From assembly GCA_016801845.1 (NCBI GenBank), contig CM028914.1:4821501-4885500 (forward strand): a stretch of DNA of 64,000 bases. The letters run 5' to 3'. Source of the DNA: Polydactylus sextarius (taxonomy: Eukaryota > Chordata > Actinopteri > Polynemidae). The notes under the pieces were generated by a model, which worked only from the letters and a program-made list of their open reading frames with translations, ran no database searches and was not told the origin of the DNA. A program made the position numbers and the translations under genes. Below are positions 11,843 to 23,122 of this stretch, in pieces; positions within the stretch are counted from its first letter, which is position 1, and every line of letters starts with the position of its first letter.

Positions 11843-12804
11843 CTACTTTCTTATTAGCATTTGTTGTGTTAATCAATGTTTTCATGCACTTTAGGGATTG
11901 CACTTTCAAATTTTGTTGTACTTGTACAATGACAATAAAGGAAGTCTGATTATGGAGTTGAATAGACAGATAGACAGACAGGCAGAGAGACAGATTTAAT
12001 TTTATGAATTTATTTATTGCTATCATGCATCCAGGGTCACAAAATTTATATCCCAAAAGGCCTCATTAAATGCATTCTGACAGTTGACATCTTGTTTGTC
12101 ATCAGCTTTGTGTAACTGATCTGGAATCAAAAGAAAAACTACATGTTCACAAGAGCTGTTGTGGATAAATGACTGTCAGGGAATTAGAAGAGCATACAGA
12201 CATGCTAAACCTTAATAAAAAATCTTGAGTTGTCATTTTAGTGCCATGAACAAGTTTCTAAAAAATGTTGCAGGAAAGAAAAAAATATTTCTTAAACCTC
12301 ACTGCAACAATATATAACCTCAAGCCACTAATTCCTACTATGCAGTCAACATAATAAAAGGAAGCAGCATGTAGTTTGTATCGTTACATTTGCATTGTGT
12401 AGTTACTTGATCTTTCTTGCCATTTCTGTTTAGGTGATGTGTTGGCTGATGTAACAAATTCCAGGCATCTAACTTGAATCTGCTCACAAAGAACATTCAT
12501 ATTGAGCCCGACCCAGGATTGTACTGGTCTTTACCAGCATTTTATGGCAACATCACAAATACATTGACTACAACGAGTTTGGAAAAGTGTGTGTTCAGGT
12601 CCATGATTTGGGTGAACGTTCTGTATTATGGGTAAATGCAAAGTTGACAAGCAACATTTACTGGATGAAATCATCCATTTTTAAAAGACATTTGGAACGT
12701 AGTAAACAAGGTTGCACACGTGCACTGTGCGGCATGGTATGGCAATACATAAGGGACAAAATACGCTTTTAACCAATTTAATATGAGCTTATTTTTCCTA
12801 TACC

Positions 12805-13830
12805 CTACTTCTCTACATCCACTGTGTTTTGCCAAGTGGAAAAACGCAGTATTTGTACATTTTGGGATGAAACTGGGTTGTTGGAAAAGACAACAGAGAG
12901 TTTGAATCGACAGCAAAGATGGTTAATGAGAACTGGTCTGATGGTCTGATCTCTGAGCCCATAGATCAAAGCACTAAGACACCTGGGGAGCATGATTATA
13001 AACACATAAAAAACATGCACAATGTGCACAAATATCATTGGTGAAACTACTTTCACGATAGCCATAAGGAACGAGTTGTGCATAGTTGAAAGAAGACTGA
13101 GGCCGAGCTGCACCAGATGCAGCAGCAGTGTTTTACGAACCTTATTAGCTGAAGCTTCATCTGCAGAGGCTGACCTGGCTGCTACCATCACACCAATATA
13201 TGAAGAAATAATGGCTACAGTAGCTGAAACAAACACAAAACAAGTGTAGGCTTTGTCATAATGATCAGTTAATGGCCCAAGAAACATGACAGTGGTGTGA
13301 CAAATGTCTGTCATCTCCAGACTCTCCAGCTGATGAAAGGGAAACTGTAAAAGCAAAATAACTCGAATGAAGACATTTAGTGAACTGAAGACCCAAACAC
13401 CAACAATGGCTGCCCCTGTGTTTCTGATGGTAATGATGGTAGCATGCCTCAGTGGGTAGCACACAGCTACATATCGTTCTAGAGACATAACCACCAGTGT
13501 CAAAGGAGAGATTTCATTTGTAAGATTAGTGATCAAGACGAGAAAACCACACACAGGATATGTCAGTTGTATTTGACAAGTAGCCACTAGGAAGAGGTTG
13601 TGACTCTGAGCAAGCAGTGCAGTATCTGCAAAAAGGAGGTTATACAGAAGAATATAACGGGAGGTTTCACGAAACACTGGTTTACTCCTCAGAGTGAACA
13701 ACATGGTCCCATTAATGAAGAGAAACACACAACATGGCACTGTAGACAGAGAGAAAATAAGTGCTCTCTCCACCATCATATCTGATAATTTAAAGGAGAC
13801 ATTAATGTGAAAATCAGATCCATATGACAT
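12805..13830 (-). CDS. Type A odorant receptor, OR131-2-like, 341 aa
   Basis: The frame is intact and colinear with the receptor at 3767. It differs mainly in TM4 and the second extracellular loop: IVGVWVFSSLN instead of IAAVWVFCSLN, and LEMTDICHTTVMFLGPLTD in place of the 3767 version. These regions are often linked to ligand choice, so this paralog may see a different odorant. Cys94, Cys177, the ERY box and the TM7 PRCLSALIYG motif are kept. The start is at the conserved MSYGS; unlike the 3767 copy, the frame does not extend much upstream. The next gene, a B receptor, ends 950 bp upstream on the same strand. Confidence 0.93.
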   Translation of the reverse strand: MSYGSDFHINVSFKLSDMMVERALIFSLSTVPCCVFLFINGTMLFTLRSKPVFRETSRYILLYNLLFADTALLAQSHNLFLVATCQIQLTYPVCGFLVLITNLTNEISPLTLVVMSLERYVAVCYPLRHATIITIRNTGAAIVGVWVFSSLNVFIRVILLLQFPFHQLESLEMTDICHTTVMFLGPLTDHYDKAYTCFVFVSATVAIISSYIGVMVAARSASADEASANKVRKTLLLHLVQLGLSLLSTMHNSFLMAIVKVVSPMIFVHIVHVFYVFIIMLPRCLSALIYGLRDQTIRPVLINHLCCRFKLSVVFSNNPVSSQNVQILRFSTWQNTVDVEK

Positions 13831-14780
13831 TGTAGAGAATAATTTAAGATGTAAAACATTAACCTGCTGATGTCACTGAAACACTAGACACTTTCAGTCT
13901 TGAACAGTCCAGATTCAGTGTCTTTTAAACACAGATACCCGAGGCTTCACAAAAAACAGTTATCACCATTTGTTTTCCCTGTGCAGAGAGCAGGTTACAG
14001 TCAGTCTGTGTTTGTATGACAGCAGAGCTGATCTTCGGTGTTTGTTTGCCCAAACACACAAATTATAAGCTCTTTCCTCACAAGCTGTTCACATGACACA
14101 TCACACGTGAGATTGTCAGCAATGACTGATGTAATAATTTATATATATATATATATATTTTTTCTTTTTGTGGTCGTAACAATCAAAAAGTATGTGTTCA
14201 ACTTGTTCATATTTTGGAAATATTCTGTTTTATTTATTGTTGTTTTGTGTAAGTAGATACATTGATTAGAGTTTATTGATCCTGCCAGGGAAATTATTGA
14301 TGTAATAAACTATATCACATTAAAAGACAATTGGTAGTGGATGTCCAGCGTGACCTGAATGTCTTATTGTATGTACCTTCATTTATCAGTTTATTTGTTT
14401 CTATCACATATTGCATTGTCTCACAGTCAAATAAGCAGACATTCAGATTGAAAACAACACTTTATTCCTCAATTTCTCCTGGGATCAATACATTATTTCT
14501 GATTCTGATGTTGTAGGGAGCTGTGTTGGTGTGGTGCTTTAGGTGCCACTGAGATATACAATTAAAACCAGGAATTCCTGTGTCTGTCTCTGAGTTTGAA
14601 GAGTTATCAGATGGCAAAGTTCTATAAGTAGTTTATAATATGCTGAGACTCACATTTTACAACTTATCACAAATGTGACCATCTTATTTTTCATCATAGA
14701 AATATGCTAATCATATTTAAGTATATATACAATGTACCACATTTACAAGCCCATACAATGCACGATATGTTTAATAAAGT
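13831..14780. promoter_or_regulatory. A-B intergenic block, candidate A promoter region
   Basis: This 950-bp gene-free stretch lies upstream of an A start and downstream of a B stop on the minus strand. Versions of it recur at every module joint. It contains a conserved segment with an E-box CACGTG at 14104-14109, about 275 bp upstream of the A start, a short (AT)n run near 14140-14158, and Rex1-like tail sequences near 14270 and 14470. I see no TATA box or clear EBF (O/E) site. The promoter role is inferred from position and conservation. Confidence 0.4.
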
Positions 14781-15746
14781 CTACTTTGAGACTTCAGCCT
14801 TTGCTGGGACGATAGAGACTTTCATCTGACAGTAGAAATGATATCTGAGATGTGGTCTGATGGTCTGATCCCTGATGCCATAAATGAGAGAACTCAGACA
14901 CCGTGGAAAGATGAAAATACAGATGTAAAGAATGACCTGGATACGCACAAAGACTATCCTGGATAAAATCCTGTAAAGGGCGATAAGGATTGGGCTGTAA
15001 ATGGTTGAGGACAGACTGAGGCCTAGCTGCACCAGATGCAGCAGGAGTGTATTACGAGCTTTACGAGCTGAAGCTTTGTCTGTAGAAGCTGACCTGGCTG
15101 CTACCATCACACCAATATAGGAGGAAGCGATTGCCACAGTAGAGGAGACAAACAGAAAACAAGTGTAGGCTTTGTCATAATGATCTGATAAAGGTCCAAT
15201 CTTCATCGCCATGTCAGAGCAGAAGTCCTTCATCTGCAGGTTAGGCAGGTTTTCAAATGGAAATTCTAAAAGTAAAAGAACTCGAATGAGTACATTTAGT
15301 GAACTGAAGGCCCAAACTACAATGATAGCCACTCCTGTGTTTTTGATTGTGATGACAGTTGCATGTCTCAGTGGATAACACACAGCTACATATCTCTCCA
15401 GAGACATCACCACCAGCGTGAGAGGAGAGATTTCATTTGTGAGATCAGCAAGCATGTTGACAGCACCACACACAGGATATGTCAGCGTTATTCTACAAGC
15501 AGCAACTATATACAGCAACTGGCTCAGACTCATCTGTATAGTATCTGCTAGAAGGAGGTTAAACAGAAGAATGTAACGGGAAGTCTCACGAAACACTGGT
15601 TTACTCCTTAAAGTGAACAACATGGTTGTATTGATACAAAGAAACACACAGCATGGCACCGTAGTCAGAGTGGAAAACAAAACTCTTTCTAGTAAACCCT
15701 GATACTGCTGTTCAGCAGTGTAATTCAAAGACTGATTTCCTGACAT
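14781..15746 (-). CDS. Type B odorant receptor, OR131-2-like, 321 aa
   Basis: This is an intact single-exon receptor of a second subtype. The N-terminus has two sequons (N4-Q-S and N8-Y-T). It shares the LRSKPVFRETSRYI loop, SLERYVAVCYPLRH and PRCLSSLIYG with A receptors but differs through TM2, TM3 and loop 2 (DTIQMSLSQLLYIVAACRITL and the FENLPNLQMKDFC region) and has a short tail ending PAKAEVSK. The frame stays open 28 codons further upstream; I chose MSGNQS because its start context and N-terminal sequons match the C receptors and because the upstream 28 residues differ between the two B genes. It lies downstream of no shared transcript: each receptor probably has its own promoter. Confidence 0.93.
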   Translation of the reverse strand: MSGNQSLNYTAEQQYQGLLERVLFSTLTTVPCCVFLCINTTMLFTLRSKPVFRETSRYILLFNLLLADTIQMSLSQLLYIVAACRITLTYPVCGAVNMLADLTNEISPLTLVVMSLERYVAVCYPLRHATVITIKNTGVAIIVVWAFSSLNVLIRVLLLLEFPFENLPNLQMKDFCSDMAMKIGPLSDHYDKAYTCFLFVSSTVAIASSYIGVMVAARSASTDKASARKARNTLLLHLVQLGLSLSSTIYSPILIALYRILSRIVFVRIQVILYICIFIFPRCLSSLIYGIRDQTIRPHLRYHFYCQMKVSIVPAKAEVSK

Positions 15747-16022
15747 TTTAGAGAAGCAACAGAAACATGGACCTGTAGATGTGTGAAACACTGATACACA
15801 ATAAAGTTCTTCCAGTTTGTATTCCTGCAATAATGATTAAAGTCCATCAGCAGAGAGCCTGTTGAGTTCTCATGCAGTTCTCATGCAAAACCTAAAATCA
15901 TGAAAATACATTTTCCTTCTGCAGAGAATTGGCAGGCTAGTGAGCAGAGCTGGTCTGCAGGGTTTGTCTCTCCTCACACCCTTATTAATAAGTTGTATCC
16001 TTACAGCCATTCTACGTTTCAC

Positions 16023-16080
16023 CATCACATGATCACCATCTGACAAATAGATAATGTTTCCTCATACTGATCATGTGATG
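16023..16080. promoter_or_regulatory. Inverted repeat upstream of type B receptor
   Basis: CATCACATGATCA at 16023-16035 is repeated as its exact complement at 16068-16080, with 32 bases between. It lies about 280-335 bp upstream of the B start. The same arms, one with a mismatch, occur at 52067-52118 upstream of the other intact B gene. A regulatory role is a guess from position and conservation. Confidence 0.4.
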
Positions 16081-16239
16081 TCTTCCCTGGTTGACATGAG
16101 ATAGAAGAACATCTGTCCCCTTGGTAAAATTATGATGTGGTATGATGTGATTGCTTGTTAAACTGTGTTAACTTATAATGATCATGTCACTTTAGACAAA
16201 GATTTCATCTCCCTATTGCTGGACTTCCTAATAAAAAAG

Positions 16240-16525
16240 TCTGATAGACATAGCAGGGCAGCGTGTCAGCACAGGGTTAACACTGTTGCCTTACTGGGTT
16301 TGACTCTTGGGTCGGGTGCAGAGTCTGTGTGGAGTTTGCATGTTCACCCCGTGTCTGCATGGGTTTTCTCCGGGAGCAACATTGAAATACATAATAAATT
16401 GTCTGTAGGTGTGGACGTGAGTGCGAATGGTCCTGTGTAATGTACCTGGACCTACCCCGGCTGGGATAGGCTCCAGTCCCTCCTGACCCCGAGTATGGGA
16501 TAAAGGGGATGGATGGATTGTTATT
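16240..16525 (+). repeat. Teleost interspersed repeat (paralog of the one split at 45.2/47.2 kb)
   Basis: It carries the signature of a very common fish repeat: GGGTTTGACTCTTGGGTCGG, GAGTTTGCATGTT and GGCTGGGATAGGCTCCAGTC, ending in GGATGGATGG. It resembles the 3' part of an RTE-type LINE or a derived SINE; I am not sure which. It sits in the flank of a B gene at the same relative place as the repeat at 45195/47170, but here it is uninterrupted. The remaining gene-free sequence at 15747-16240 is unremarkable apart from the inverted repeat. Confidence 0.7.
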
Positions 16526-16544
16526 TATAGACAGATAGCTCTGA

Positions 16545-18425
16545 CAACCCAGAGTTGAGTCCTACACACTTCTCTGTGCTTCAGTTAGAGCGGTCACCTG
16601 TAGATGTATAGAAACTGTGGCTACTCCCCGACCACCCAAGCTTATTAAACCAAAAAGGGGAGTTACTCATAGCAACTTAATTAAGATTAACACAACTACT
16701 ACACTAGAATCAAAACATAGGGTTATCAAATGTGGATTATTAAACATAAGATCACTTCCATCCAAATCTTTGTTAGTGAATGATTTGATAATTGATCATA
16801 ACATTGACTTATTCTGCCCTAATGAATCTTGGCAAAAAAAAAAGGGAGGATTTTGTTAGTCTTAATGAATCAATTCCAACCCATGTTAACGTTCACATTC
16901 CTTGAGGCACAGGCCGAGGAGGAGGATTGCAGCCAGTTTTAACTCTAGTCTAATGATTAATCCTAAACCTAAGACTAGATATAACTCATTTGAAAGTCTT
17001 ACTCTTAGTCTCTCACATCCAAACTGGAAAACGCAAAAAACAGTTCTGATAGTTACTGTGTATGGTCCACGTGGTCCTAATTCTGAATCTCTAACTTAAT
17101 TTTCAGAGTTTTTATCTGGATAGTTTTTCGTCCCATAGATCTCTCTGAACTGACTACAACAGTTTCTTCATCCAGACCAACAACTTGTCTCTTAGACCAA
17201 CCAGGCTGTTTAAAGACATCCTCCCTTTGATTGACACCTCCATCTTGGGTCTGATCAATCTATCTCTAGTAAAAGGCGTACCACAGGCTTTTAAAGCTGC
17301 AGTAATCAAACCATTACTTAGGTAGATCACCTGGGTCCATTACTGGACCCAGGTGATTTTTAGACCCATGTCAAATCTCCTTTTAATGTCCAAAATCCTT
17401 GAGATAGTTGTTGCTGCACAACTCTGTGATTACTTACATGGGAATAGTCTGAAGATTTGCAGTCAGGGTTTAGAGCTCATCATAGTAACAGAAACAACAT
17501 TAGTGAAAATTACCAATGACCTTCTTAAGTCCTCAGACAATGGACTTGTCTCTGTACTATTGGAATTTAGTGCTGCCTTTGATACAATTGATCATAAGAT
17601 CGTATTACAAAGACTAGAACATGTTGTTGGGATTAGAGGCACTGCACTTTATTGGTTTAAGTTGTATCTGTCAGATAAATTCCAGTTTGTTCATGTAAAC
17701 AATGAGTTTTCCATACAAACTGAAGATAGTCATGGAGTTCCACAGGGTTCTGTGTTAGGACCAATCCTTTTTATCTTATATATACTTCCCTTAGGCCAGA
17801 GGTGTCAAACTCATTCCACTAAAGGCCACGTGGGCTGCAGGTTTTTGTTCCAAATTAGCAGCAGCACACCAGAATTGATTCATTTAATTAACTGATCTGA
17901 GTCTTCACACAGTTGATTAGTCAAACTGTGTGATCTCAACTGGTTGGAACAAAAACCTGCAGCCACACGGCCCTTTGTGGAATAAGTTTGACACCTCTGC
18001 CTTAGGCAATGTCATCAGGAAGCACAATGTAAACTTCCATTGTTATGTGGATGTAAAATCTAGAATAGAATTCAAAACCCTCCTGCTTGCCTATAAAGCC
18101 CTTAATGATCAGGCTCCATCATATCTTAATGAGCTCATAGTTCCTTATTATCCTAATAGATCACTTCGATCACAAACTGCTGATTTACCTGTGGTTCCTA
18201 GAGTCTCTAAGACCAGAACGAGAGGTACAGCCTTCAGTTATCAGGCCTCTCTTTTATGGAACCGACTCCTAGTTTGGGTCTGGAAGGCAGACACCCTTTC
18301 TACATTTAAGGTTAGACTGAAAACTTTCCTTTATGATAATGCTCATGCCTGAACCATCCTTTAGTTAAGCTGGTATAGGATTAGCAGTTGGATCCAGATT
18401 TTATGATCTGGTGCAATATAAATAA
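16545..18425 (+). mobile_element. L2/Maui-like LINE, longest copy of the inserted type
   Basis: It begins with the LINE 5' segment also seen at 21441 and 47441 and includes the endonuclease start. It then has a reverse transcriptase piece open over 180 codons (17353-17895) with FSAAFDTIDHKIVLQRLEHV and HGVPQGSVLGPILF, then the MITE, the post-RT region and the L2 3' tail. The internal deletion is smaller than in modules 1-3, but YADD is still lost and the endonuclease stops after GPNSESLT. It looks like the state before the further deletion seen in modules 1-3. Confidence 0.85.
17797..17999. mobile_element. hAT-type MITE in the 17-kb LINE
   Basis: It is flanked by CCTTAGGC on both sides (17789-17796 and 18000-18007) and lies at the same LINE position as the copies in modules 1-3. 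The MITE therefore entered this LINE lineage before the modules were duplicated. Confidence 0.9.
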
Positions 18426-19990
18426 AATTAAATTGCTACTTTCTTATTAGCATTTGTTGTGTTAATCAATGTTTTCATGCACTTTAGGGATTGCACTTTC
18501 AAATTTTGTTGTACTTGTACAATGACAATAAAGGAACTCTGATTATGGAGTTGAATAGACAGATAGACAGACAGGCAGAGAGACAGATTTAATTTTATGA
18601 ATTTATTTATTGCTATCATGCATCCAGGGTCACAAAATTTATATCCCAAAAGGCCTCATTAAATGCATTCTGACACTTGACATCTTGTTTGTCATCGGTT
18701 TTGTGTAACTGATCTGGAATCAAAAGAAAAACTACATGTTCACAAGAACTGTTGTGGATAAATGACTGTCAGGGAATTAGAAGAGCATACAGACATGCTA
18801 AACCTTAATAGAAAATCTTGAGTTGTCATTTTAGTGCCATGAACAAGTTTCTAAAAGATGTTGCAGGAAGGATCAAAATATTTCTTACACCTTACTGCAA
18901 CAATATATATCCTCAAGCTACTATTTCCTACTATGCAGTCAACATACTAAAACGAAAAGAAAACCACTCTGACAAACAAAGGTTTTTTTTAACAGCTTGT
19001 TGAATGGTTGTCAAAATTCTAATTTATTCTTTCACTGAATTTCAAGCAATACTGTAATTAGTTATTTTTAATGAATGAACAATGTTATTAAAAATGATGA
19101 AGCTGTATTTTCTATTTATTTTCTGTTGAATATCTAAAGCCAAATATAATGAAGGTCCTCCCAAAAACTTTATTTGTCAGTCCCTGCTACAAACCAGTCT
19201 CATCTCAAAACATACAAATACTAAATTGGTCCACTCTGAAAAACACAGCAGTTTCACAATTTAAGGTCTTCATTCATTGCTTTTGCCTGCGTCCATGTCA
19301 TGAGACAGTCAAATTTCTGCCTGCAGGAACAAATCAATATGGTTGATTCTTATCATTTTTGTGGAAAATGCAATATTTTGAAAAATAGTTTTGGCATTAT
19401 TTACAATTTTGATGACATTTCTAGTGAGAAATACACACTTTAGTTTAAGAATATTTATTGACTGAGTGTATGTGATGTTTAGTTTATTAGTTAAGATTTT
19501 GTCTGGCTGTATTACTGTCACTTCCACTGTGATTGCTAGTGACTCTGATATCGCATATTAGCAGCATGTAATTTGTATCATTACATTTGCGTTGTGTAGT
19601 TACTTGATCTTTCATGCCGTTTCTGTTTAGGTGATGTGTTGGCTGATGTAACAAATTCCAGGCATCTAACTTGAATCTGTTCACAAAGAACATTCATATT
19701 GAGTCTTTACCAGCATTTTATGGCAACATCACAAATACATGGACTACAACGAGTTTGGAAAAGTGTGTGTTCAGGTCCATGATTTGGGTGAACGTTCTGT
19801 ATTATGGATAAATACAAAGTAGACAAGCAACATTTACTAGATGAAATCATCAATTTTTAAAAAACATTCAGAACGTAGTAAACCAGGTTGCACATGAGCA
19901 CTGTGCAGCATGGTATGGCAACACATAAGGGACAAACTACGTTTCCTATGTTTTTAACCAATTTAATATGAACTTATTTTTCCCTATACC
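18426..19990. repeat. Gene-free module sequence downstream of A receptor
   Basis: It matches 2209-3766 almost throughout. It is AT-rich, with a GACA-rich stretch near 18560 and short accidental frames only. I see no gene or RNA. Confidence 0.8.
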
Positions 19991-21016
19991 CTACTTCTCT
20001 ACATCCACTGTGTTTTGCCAAGTGGAAAAACGTAGTATTTGTACATTTTGGGATGAGACCGGGTTGTTTGAGAAGACAACAGAGAGTTTGAATCGACAGC
20101 AAAGATAGTTAATGAGAACTGGTCTGATGGTCTGATCTCTGAGCCCATAGATCAAAGCACTAAGACACCTGGGGAGCATGATTATAAACACATAAAAAAC
20201 ATGCACAATGTGCAAAAATATCATTGGTGAAACTACTTTCACGACAGCCATGAGTAAAGAGTTGTGCATAGTTGAAAGAAGACTGAGGCCGAGCTGCACC
20301 AGATGCAGCAGCAGTGTTTTACGAACCTTATTAGCTGAAGCTTCATCTGCAGAGGCTGACCTGGCTGCTACCATCACACCAATATATGAAGAAATAATTG
20401 TTACAGTAGCTGAAACAAACACAAAACAAGTGTAGGCTTTGTCATAATGATCACTTAATGGCACAAGGAACATAACAAGTGTACCACAAAAGTCTCTCAT
20501 CTGCAGACTCTCCAGCTGATGAAAGGGAAACTGTAAAAGCAAAATAAGTCGAATGAAGACATTTAGTGAACAAAAGACCCAAACAGCAGCAATGGCTGCC
20601 CCTGTGTTTCTGATGGTGACGATGTTAGCGTGCCTCAGTGGGTAGCACACAGCTACATATCGTTCTAGAGACATAACCACCAATGTCAAAGGAGAGATTT
20701 CAGTTGTGAGATTAGTGATCAAGACAAGAAAACCACACATAGGATATGTCAGTTGTATTTGACAAGTAGCCACTAGGAAGAGGTTGTGACTCTGAGCCAG
20801 CAGTGCAGTATCTGCAAAAAGGAGGTTATACAGAAGAATATAACGAGAGGTTTCACGAAACACTGGTTTACTCCTCAGAGTGAACAACATGGTCCCATTA
20901 ATGAAGAGAAACACACAACATGGCACTGTAGACAGAGTGAAAATAAGCGCTCTCTCCACCATCATATCTGATAATTTAAAGGAGACATTAGTGTGAAAAT
21001 CAGATCCATATGACAT
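19991..21016 (-). CDS. Type A odorant receptor, OR131-2-like, 341 aa (mosaic)
   Basis: The protein equals the one at 3767 except Val93 to Met (YPMCG), although the two lie 16 kb apart. That substitution sits in a short patch (about 20747-20760) matching the receptor at 34701, and the leader just upstream of the start (CGAGATG) is also the 34701 form. The coding body and the 3' flank match modules 1 and 2. This looks like gene conversion or unequal crossing-over within a receptor gene. All conserved cysteines and motifs are present and the frame is intact. Confidence 0.93.
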   Translation of the reverse strand: MSYGSDFHTNVSFKLSDMMVERALIFTLSTVPCCVFLFINGTMLFTLRSKPVFRETSRYILLYNLLFADTALLAQSHNLFLVATCQIQLTYPMCGFLVLITNLTTEISPLTLVVMSLERYVAVCYPLRHANIVTIRNTGAAIAAVWVFCSLNVFIRLILLLQFPFHQLESLQMRDFCGTLVMFLVPLSDHYDKAYTCFVFVSATVTIISSYIGVMVAARSASADEASANKVRKTLLLHLVQLGLSLLSTMHNSLLMAVVKVVSPMIFLHIVHVFYVFIIMLPRCLSALIYGLRDQTIRPVLINYLCCRFKLSVVFSNNPVSSQNVQILRFSTWQNTVDVEK

Positions 21017-21270
21017 TGTAGAGAATAATTCGAGATGTAAAACATTAACCTGCTGATGCCACTGAAAAACTAATCACATTCAGTCTTGAACAGTCCAGAT
21101 TCAGTGTCTTTTAAACACAGATACCCGAGGCTTCACAAAAAAAAAAAAAAAACACATACACACAGACAATCATCAACACAGTCAGTCTGTGTTTGTACGA
21201 CAGCAGAGCTGATCTTCAGGGTTTGTTTGCCCAAACACACAAATTATAAGCTCTTTCCTCACAACCTGTT

Positions 21271-21290
21271 CACGTGACACATCACACGTG
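21271..21290. promoter_or_regulatory. Paired CACGTG E-boxes upstream of type A receptor
   Basis: Two CACGTG motifs (21271-21276 and 21285-21290) lie about 255-275 bp upstream of the A start at 21016. Other modules keep the second site as CACGTG or CATGTG. It is a candidate promoter element by position only. Confidence 0.35.
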
Positions 21291-21440
21291 AGGTTGTCAG
21301 CAATGGCTGATGTAATAACTTCTATTTTTATCTTGTCTCATTGTCCAAAGTGGTTGTTATAATGAAATAGTATGTGTTCAACTCATTCACATTTTGGAAA
21401 TATTCTGTTTTATTTATTTGTGTTGTATGAAGTAGATAGT

Positions 21441-21735
21441 CCTACACAAATCTATGTGCTTCAGTTAGAACGATCACCCATAGATGTATAGAAATTGTGT
21501 CTGGTCCCCGCCCAAGCTTATAACCAATAAGGGAGTTACTCATAGCAACTTAATTAAGATTAACACAACTACTACAGTAGAATCAAAACATAAAGTTATC
21601 AAATGTGGATTGTGAATCAGTAAATGATTAGATATTGATCATAACGTTGACTTATTCTACATCACTGAAACCTGGCTAAAGCAGGAGGATTTTGTTAGTC
21701 TGAATGAATCAACTCCTTCAATCCATGTTAACCCT
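21441..21735 (+). mobile_element. L2-like LINE, 5' endonuclease piece
   Basis: It holds the LINE 5' segment and the beginning of the endonuclease, including the FYITETWLK-like stretch, with small deletions that break the frame. It is interrupted at about 21735 by unrelated sequence and resumes at 23385. Confidence 0.75.
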
Positions 21736-21782
21736 CCGGTATCCGGGTGAGCGTAATATGCACCCTTTGAACTTTATGTTAT

Positions 21783-21945
21783 CCATCCATTCATCCATTT
21801 TCTATCCCTTTATCCCGTACTTGGGGTCATGGGGAGACTGAAGCCACAGAAAGGCCTTGCACCCAACCCGGGAGTTGAACCCAGGACCTTCTTGCTGTGA
21901 GGCAACAGTGCTAACACCTGTGCGGCTGTGCTGCCCGCACTTCGT
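21783..21945 (-). repeat. Teleost interspersed repeat, short copy
   Basis: ATCCATCCATTCATCCATTT starts it, and GGGAGTTGAACCCAGGACC with CTTGCTGTGAGGCAACAGTG ends it. These are both ends of the same fish repeat seen at 16240, here in the opposite orientation and with most of the middle deleted. Confidence 0.7.
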
Positions 21946-22338
21946 GTTATAAAAAATCATAAATAACTGGCTATATTTTTCACAATTTATATTAGCTGAG
22001 ATTTAATAAGTTGTTCATTTTTGCAAGATTTTTAGAATTCTAACTTAGCCACTAACATCAACCCATTATAGACAATGGAAAATCATTCTCCAAGTGACCA
22101 TAATATGCCATAATATGACTCCCATTCAAACCACTGTTTTTGAGCCAAAAACCATTACATCACATATTATGCATTTGCTGATGCCTGGGCTTCTTTTGAG
22201 AGCTGTGGCTTAAAATTTCTCAAATTTGTTTTTACTCCGTGACATCACTTTTGCCATATTTGGAAGAAGAAAAAATGAAAATACACGTTTTGTCCACTTG
22301 GTTACCGTGTCTTTATGCCCTGCTCCCCTCTTCACCAA

Positions 22339-23080
22339 GGCTGCATCCAAATCCTTAGTATGTATTGCGAACTACTGGGTGTCTACTACTTGGCTGTTAC
22401 AGTAGTGGCTACTACATAGCAAGCTAGCCAGAAGTAGGCACAATGTGGACGTACTACAACACGATGATATTGCGGCTGGAAGTGTAGCGTTAGCTACTAG
22501 GGCTAGTAAGCACAGTCATAGCGGTAACTTTTTACTCACAGTGGTGACATTAACCACTATGGTTTTATTTATAAATTACATGTGGCTTTTATTTACTGAA
22601 CAGTCTGCATTTGCGTTTTAATGCAATTGCTTTTTAAAGTTTGTAAATAAATGGTCAGAAAAGCAGTTATACATCACAGGATATCTGACCTTGTTATCCC
22701 TGAACAAACTTTGAATAAAATTGTAAAAATATCAAAATAATCTCTCCCTGGCCGCTGTCTCCATTTCCATTCACTAACAAGCACACAGATGTGGTTGTTG
22801 ATCACTGTTTACTATAAATAATCAATTCATCCGAGTAAGTATCGAATGTCACTTTTAGTGGGCGAAGTTTCTACTTCTACAGCTTTCAACCTCCTGGTGC
22901 CTTCTGGGATAGCGTAGTGTACATCACTTGCATACTGCAAAATCCTAGCGGAAGTAGGAAGCCATCTGTGAACCTTTCGCCTCCTACTGAAAGCTACTAA
23001 GGTATTCGGACGTACTAGATCGTCGCTTACTCATTTTTGCTTACCACATAGTAGGTTAGTAGGGATATTCGGATGCAGCC
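22339..23080. mobile_element. 742-bp element with GGCTGCATCC inverted ends
   Basis: It begins GGCTGCATCCAAATCC and ends with the near-complement GGATATTCGGATGCAGCC shape (inverted GGCTGCATCCGAAT). Between are GGTGTCTACTACTTGGC-type direct and inverted CTACT/AGTAG runs and no coding frame. It behaves like a non-autonomous DNA transposon. I found no convincing target duplication, so the superfamily is open. The stretch 21946-22338 beside it is AT-rich and unassigned. Confidence 0.6.
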
Positions 23081-23122
23081 GAAGACCCTGATGTATTGTG
23101 ACAATGTGGGTGTGGGAGTCAG

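Larger units (their letters stand above)
9635..13852. repeat. Tandem module 3, shortened
   Basis: It matches modules 1 and 2 through the B remnant and LINE to about 12360. It then lacks roughly 600 bp present in module 1 (about 2720-3340) and resumes in the region just downstream of the A gene. The receptor it carries is clearly more diverged than those of modules 1 and 2. The gene-free stretch 11843-12804 is AT-rich and holds nothing else recognisable. Confidence 0.85.
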
